From an uncultured Formosa sp. (GTDB lineage: Bacteria > Bacteroidota > Bacteroidia > Flavobacteriales > Flavobacteriaceae): 64,000 nt of DNA. This document shows, piece by piece, positions 61,562-64,000 of the stretch (the stretch's first letter is position 1; each line of letters starts with the position of its first letter). The notes under the pieces are model-generated. The model had not been told where the DNA came from and did not search any database. It saw nothing but the letters and a program-made list of their open reading frames with translations. Made by a program: the position numbers and the translations under genes. Location: assembly GCF_947500765.1 (NCBI RefSeq), contig NZ_CANMTH010000001.1:558001-622000 (forward strand). The letters run 5' to 3'.

Positions 61562-63484
61562 TTAGGGTTTAGCAGGAAGTAAATGGTCGTGATTAATTAT
61601 TGTTGGTTCTACGACTTCTAAAGTAGATCCTCTGTTAATTGAGAATGGCTCTCCTGAATAAGGTTTTTCATATTCATGCTCTAAGCTATGACTTAATATC
61701 CATTTCTCTAAATCGGTTCTTGTAATTGTACCGCTTAAATATTTCTCAATCATTAAAGTTGCAATTCTACCGGCAAATCTACTTCCCCAATATCCGTTTT
61801 CTACAAATACAGCAATCGCTATCTTAGGATTGTCTTTAGGGGCAAAGGCGACAAAAATAGAGTGGTCTGTAAGTTGTGTTTTTACGCCATTAATTTTTGT
61901 AAAGTTTTCTGCGGTTCCTGTTTTTCCGCAAATTTCTATGCCTTTTACTTGTAAGGCAGCAGCTGTTCCTTTGTTATACACATCGAACATACCTTGAACT
62001 ACAGGTTCAAAATTTTCTTTATCTATAGTGGTGTGTTTTGGTGTGGTAAAATTGGCATCTATTTCTTGGCCTTCAATAGATTTTATAATATGGGGCGTAT
62101 AAAAATAACCGCGGTTTGCAATGGCAGCGACCATATTTGCTAATTGTATAGGTGTGGCTTCAATTTCACCTTGTCCAATTGCGTTAGACAATGTAAATGT
62201 AGTTCTCCATCTGTTTTTCCCGTACCATTTGTCGTAAAAATCGCCACTAGGAATTCGTCCAGGACTACCAATTTTAAGATCGTAACCCAAATAATTTCCC
62301 AATCCAAAACTAGTTACATGTTTATTCCAAACATTCATACCTTCGTAAGGTGTATCGTATTTTTCAATAATACGTCTGTAAACATTTGCAAAATAAGAGT
62401 TGCAAGATTCGTAAATCCCCATGTTCATTGCTAACGGACTTGGATGCCCGTGACATCCCATTTTTCTATTTCCGTAACTATATCCATGATTACAGGTAAA
62501 TTTGTCTTCGGTAGTAACAACACCTTCTTGTAAGCCAATAAGCGCATTTAATACTTTAAAGGGTGAACCTGGAGGATATTGTGCAAGTAAACTTCTGTCG
62601 TATGTTGGTTTAGCTATAGAATCGTTGTATAATTTTGTAAAATTTTGAGAACGTTTTCTTCCAACTAATGAATTTGGATCGTAAGTTGGAGCAGAAATCA
62701 TGGTTAAAATTTCTCCTGTGCTTGGTTCTATAGCAATAATTCCACCGTGTTTATGCTTCATTAGCTGTTCGCCATAAGCTTGAAGTGTAGCATCAATCGA
62801 AATTTTTATATCTTTTCCTGGTTCTGGTAAAGTATCAAATTTACCATCCTTATAGGGACCAATATTTTTATTGAATCTGTTTTTTTGAATAAACTTGATT
62901 CCTTTTTTTCCTCTTAGAACATCTTCATAAGATAATTCAATACCTTGCTTACCAATTAAATCTCCCATTTTGTAATAGGGATCCTTTTTTATAATAGCAT
63001 TATTTACTTCACCAATATCTCCTAACACATTTGCTCCAATTGAAGCCTCGTAATGACGAAGTGAACGTTTTTGAATATAAAAACCTTCATACTTTCTCAT
63101 TTTTTCTTGAAGTACGGCATAGTCCTCTTTAGATAAGTGAGATACAAATACATAGGGTAGTCTGGGTGAATAATGGTATGCCTTTTTATACGTTTTTATG
63201 AATTTCTCTTTATCGATTTTTAATAAATTACAGAATTCAATTGTATCTAAGGCTTTTACTTCACGCGGAATAACCATAACATCGTAAGACGATTGGTTAG
63301 ATACTAAAAGGGTGCCGTTTCTATCGTAAACAAATCCACGTTTAGGGTAATCATATACTTTACGGATGGCATTATCATCGTATAAATTATTTGCTGGCGA
63401 ACTATAAACTTGAAGATAAAAAAGCCGAGAAATAAATACAAGCCCAACTGTAATAATGGTAAAAAATAATAAAAATTGTCTCAT
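61562..63484 (-). CDS. mrdA: Penicillin-binding protein 2
   Basis: A 640-residue class B PBP: an N-terminal membrane helix, a dimerisation region, and a transpeptidase with SxxK in YPPGSPFKVL near residue 305, SxN in YESCNSYFAN, and KTG in CGKTGTAENF near 521. It cross-links peptidoglycan with RodA. It overlaps mreD by 4 bases. Confidence 0.95.
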   Translation of the reverse strand: MRQFLLFFTIITVGLVFISRLFYLQVYSSPANNLYDDNAIRKVYDYPKRGFVYDRNGTLLVSNQSSYDVMVIPREVKALDTIEFCNLLKIDKEKFIKTYKKAYHYSPRLPYVFVSHLSKEDYAVLQEKMRKYEGFYIQKRSLRHYEASIGANVLGDIGEVNNAIIKKDPYYKMGDLIGKQGIELSYEDVLRGKKGIKFIQKNRFNKNIGPYKDGKFDTLPEPGKDIKISIDATLQAYGEQLMKHKHGGIIAIEPSTGEILTMISAPTYDPNSLVGRKRSQNFTKLYNDSIAKPTYDRSLLAQYPPGSPFKVLNALIGLQEGVVTTEDKFTCNHGYSYGNRKMGCHGHPSPLAMNMGIYESCNSYFANVYRRIIEKYDTPYEGMNVWNKHVTSFGLGNYLGYDLKIGSPGRIPSGDFYDKWYGKNRWRTTFTLSNAIGQGEIEATPIQLANMVAAIANRGYFYTPHIIKSIEGQEIDANFTTPKHTTIDKENFEPVVQGMFDVYNKGTAAALQVKGIEICGKTGTAENFTKINGVKTQLTDHSIFVAFAPKDNPKIAIAVFVENGYWGSRFAGRIATLMIEKYLSGTITRTDLEKWILSHSLEHEYEKPYSGEPFSINRGSTLEVVEPTIINHDHLLPAKP

Positions 63485-63987
63485 TTAGAACGTTTGCTGA
63501 AAATAATAGTAACTATAACACATTGGAGAATGGTAAAGATACTAGAAAATAACGTTTTTTGGAGTGTTAAAAGTGTTTCAGAAAAGTTAAATACTTCTAA
63601 AAGGAATAATACCAAATGATGAACTCCTGTTAGAATGCTTATATACATGAGTTTGGCGCCAAAATCTACATTGTTAAACTTTATCGTTTGGTGTTCGTAA
63701 ACTGTTCCAAAAGACCATTTTAAAGCTAAAGGTCTCATGTATGCTATTGTGACGCAGGCAGCAGCGTGAATACCTCCAGAATCTGAAAAGACATCGATAA
63801 TAATACCTAGCAAAAAACTTAAAAGAAGAAGTACTAAACGGTTATTTTTTATAGGATAAAGTATAATGAATATAATATATAAGTACGGATTGATATAACC
63901 TAAAAAATTAATGTGATTTAGGATCAGAACTTGTACTAATACGAGTGCAATAAATTTGAGTATTTGAGATATAACGTTACTGTTCAT
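63481..63987 (-). CDS. mreD: Rod shape-determining protein MreD
   Basis: A 168-residue membrane protein with five or so hydrophobic helices (NHINFLGYINPYLYIIFIILYP, VLLLLSFLLGIIIDVFSDSGG). The order mreD-pbp2-rodA and the GIIIDVFSDSGGIHA motif identify MreD. The start codon overlaps the stop of a gene entering the window (TAATG). Confidence 0.9.
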   Translation of the reverse strand: MNSNVISQILKFIALVLVQVLILNHINFLGYINPYLYIIFIILYPIKNNRLVLLLLSFLLGIIIDVFSDSGGIHAAACVTIAYMRPLALKWSFGTVYEHQTIKFNNVDFGAKLMYISILTGVHHLVLFLLEVFNFSETLLTLQKTLFSSIFTILQCVIVTIIFSKRSK

Positions 63988-64000
63988 TAGATAGGTTTAG
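63987..64000 (-). CDS. 3' end of the gene upstream of mreD, probably mreC
   Basis: On the minus strand the window begins with codons for Lys-Pro-Ile followed by TAA at 63987-63989, overlapping the mreD ATG by one base. Order and overlap suggest mreC, but only a few codons are visible. Confidence 0.3.

Noticed and set aside
1..64000. Mobile elements, CRISPR arrays, tRNA or rRNA genes
   Set aside because: No transposase, integrase, repeat-spacer pattern or tRNA-like cloverleaf was seen; all long frames are explained by ordinary chromosomal genes.

Overview
This window is AT-rich and looks like a chromosomal segment of a marine-type Flavobacteriaceae bacterium (Bacteroidota). The evidence is gldA, gldB and gldC gliding genes, the flavobacterial split methionine synthase, TAnnTTTG-type -7 promoter elements with almost no Shine-Dalgarno signals, a zinc-less DnaG, DUF3857/DUF6515/DUF2092 proteins and a zeaxanthin-type carotenoid operon. 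A genus cannot be named from the sequence alone. I see no tRNA, rRNA, insertion sequence, prophage or CRISPR array; gene density is high and no gap without a gene exceeds 300 bases.

Layout. 1-9.7 kb is a sulfur/cysteine block: the 3' part of thrA, metZ, an Rrf2 regulator, then cysH, a siroheme sulfite reductase with a HEPN tail, cobA, a ferredoxin-NADP reductase, cysE and cysM. 9.7-14.9 kb is a SAM-I riboswitch followed by split metH, a small unknown gene and metF. 14.9-17.7 kb holds a PagL-like deacylase, a GIN-domain lipoprotein and gldA (minus). 17.8-21.9 kb is an aromatic amino acid operon (pheA, aminotransferase, tyrA, DAHP synthase-chorismate mutase) preceded by a Phe-rich leader peptide and a terminator, a textbook-looking attenuator. 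22-36.5 kb carries rsgA, dtd, two DUF3857 proteins, a MazG-like enzyme, aroA, queA, rlmN, a radical SAM protein, a polyprenyl synthase and a sigma/membrane protein/outer-membrane-protein trio. 36.6-49.5 kb carries an S15/CocE hydrolase, dnaG, an atypical response regulator, nadE, gldBC, a secreted-protein cluster and a DUF2490 protein.

47.5-56.3 kb is a light-response region. A CarH-like B12-binding MerR regulator faces a fasciclin lipoprotein gene that is followed by crtI, crtB, an unknown gene, crtZ and crtYcd; a photolyase/cryptochrome and an SDR-DUF2867 protein follow on the other strand. Four copies of a TTTGTCnAA-type element lie between the regulator and the fasciclin gene and sit on both promoters. 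56.4-64 kb holds a hypothetical gene, a VOC protein, a D-lactate dehydrogenase family protein, an M20 peptidase and the cell-shape operon mreD-pbp2-rodA.

How the genes work together: the first 15 kb converts PAPS to sulfide, cysteine and methionine, with control inferred at an Rrf2 regulator and seen at a SAM riboswitch. The aromatic operon appears controlled by translation of its own Phe/Tyr codons. The carotenoid operon is probably light-controlled through B12. The strongest candidates for new biology are the Phe attenuator, the regulator/operator array of the carotenoid locus, the perfect 22-bp palindrome at the first DUF3857 promoter, and the unknown genes embedded in the methionine and carotenoid operons. 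Several start codons were moved from the longest possible reading frame to a better-supported one (rsgA, queA, nadE, the CarH-like gene, crtB, the first DUF3857 gene, the M20 peptidase, the anti-sigma-like gene).
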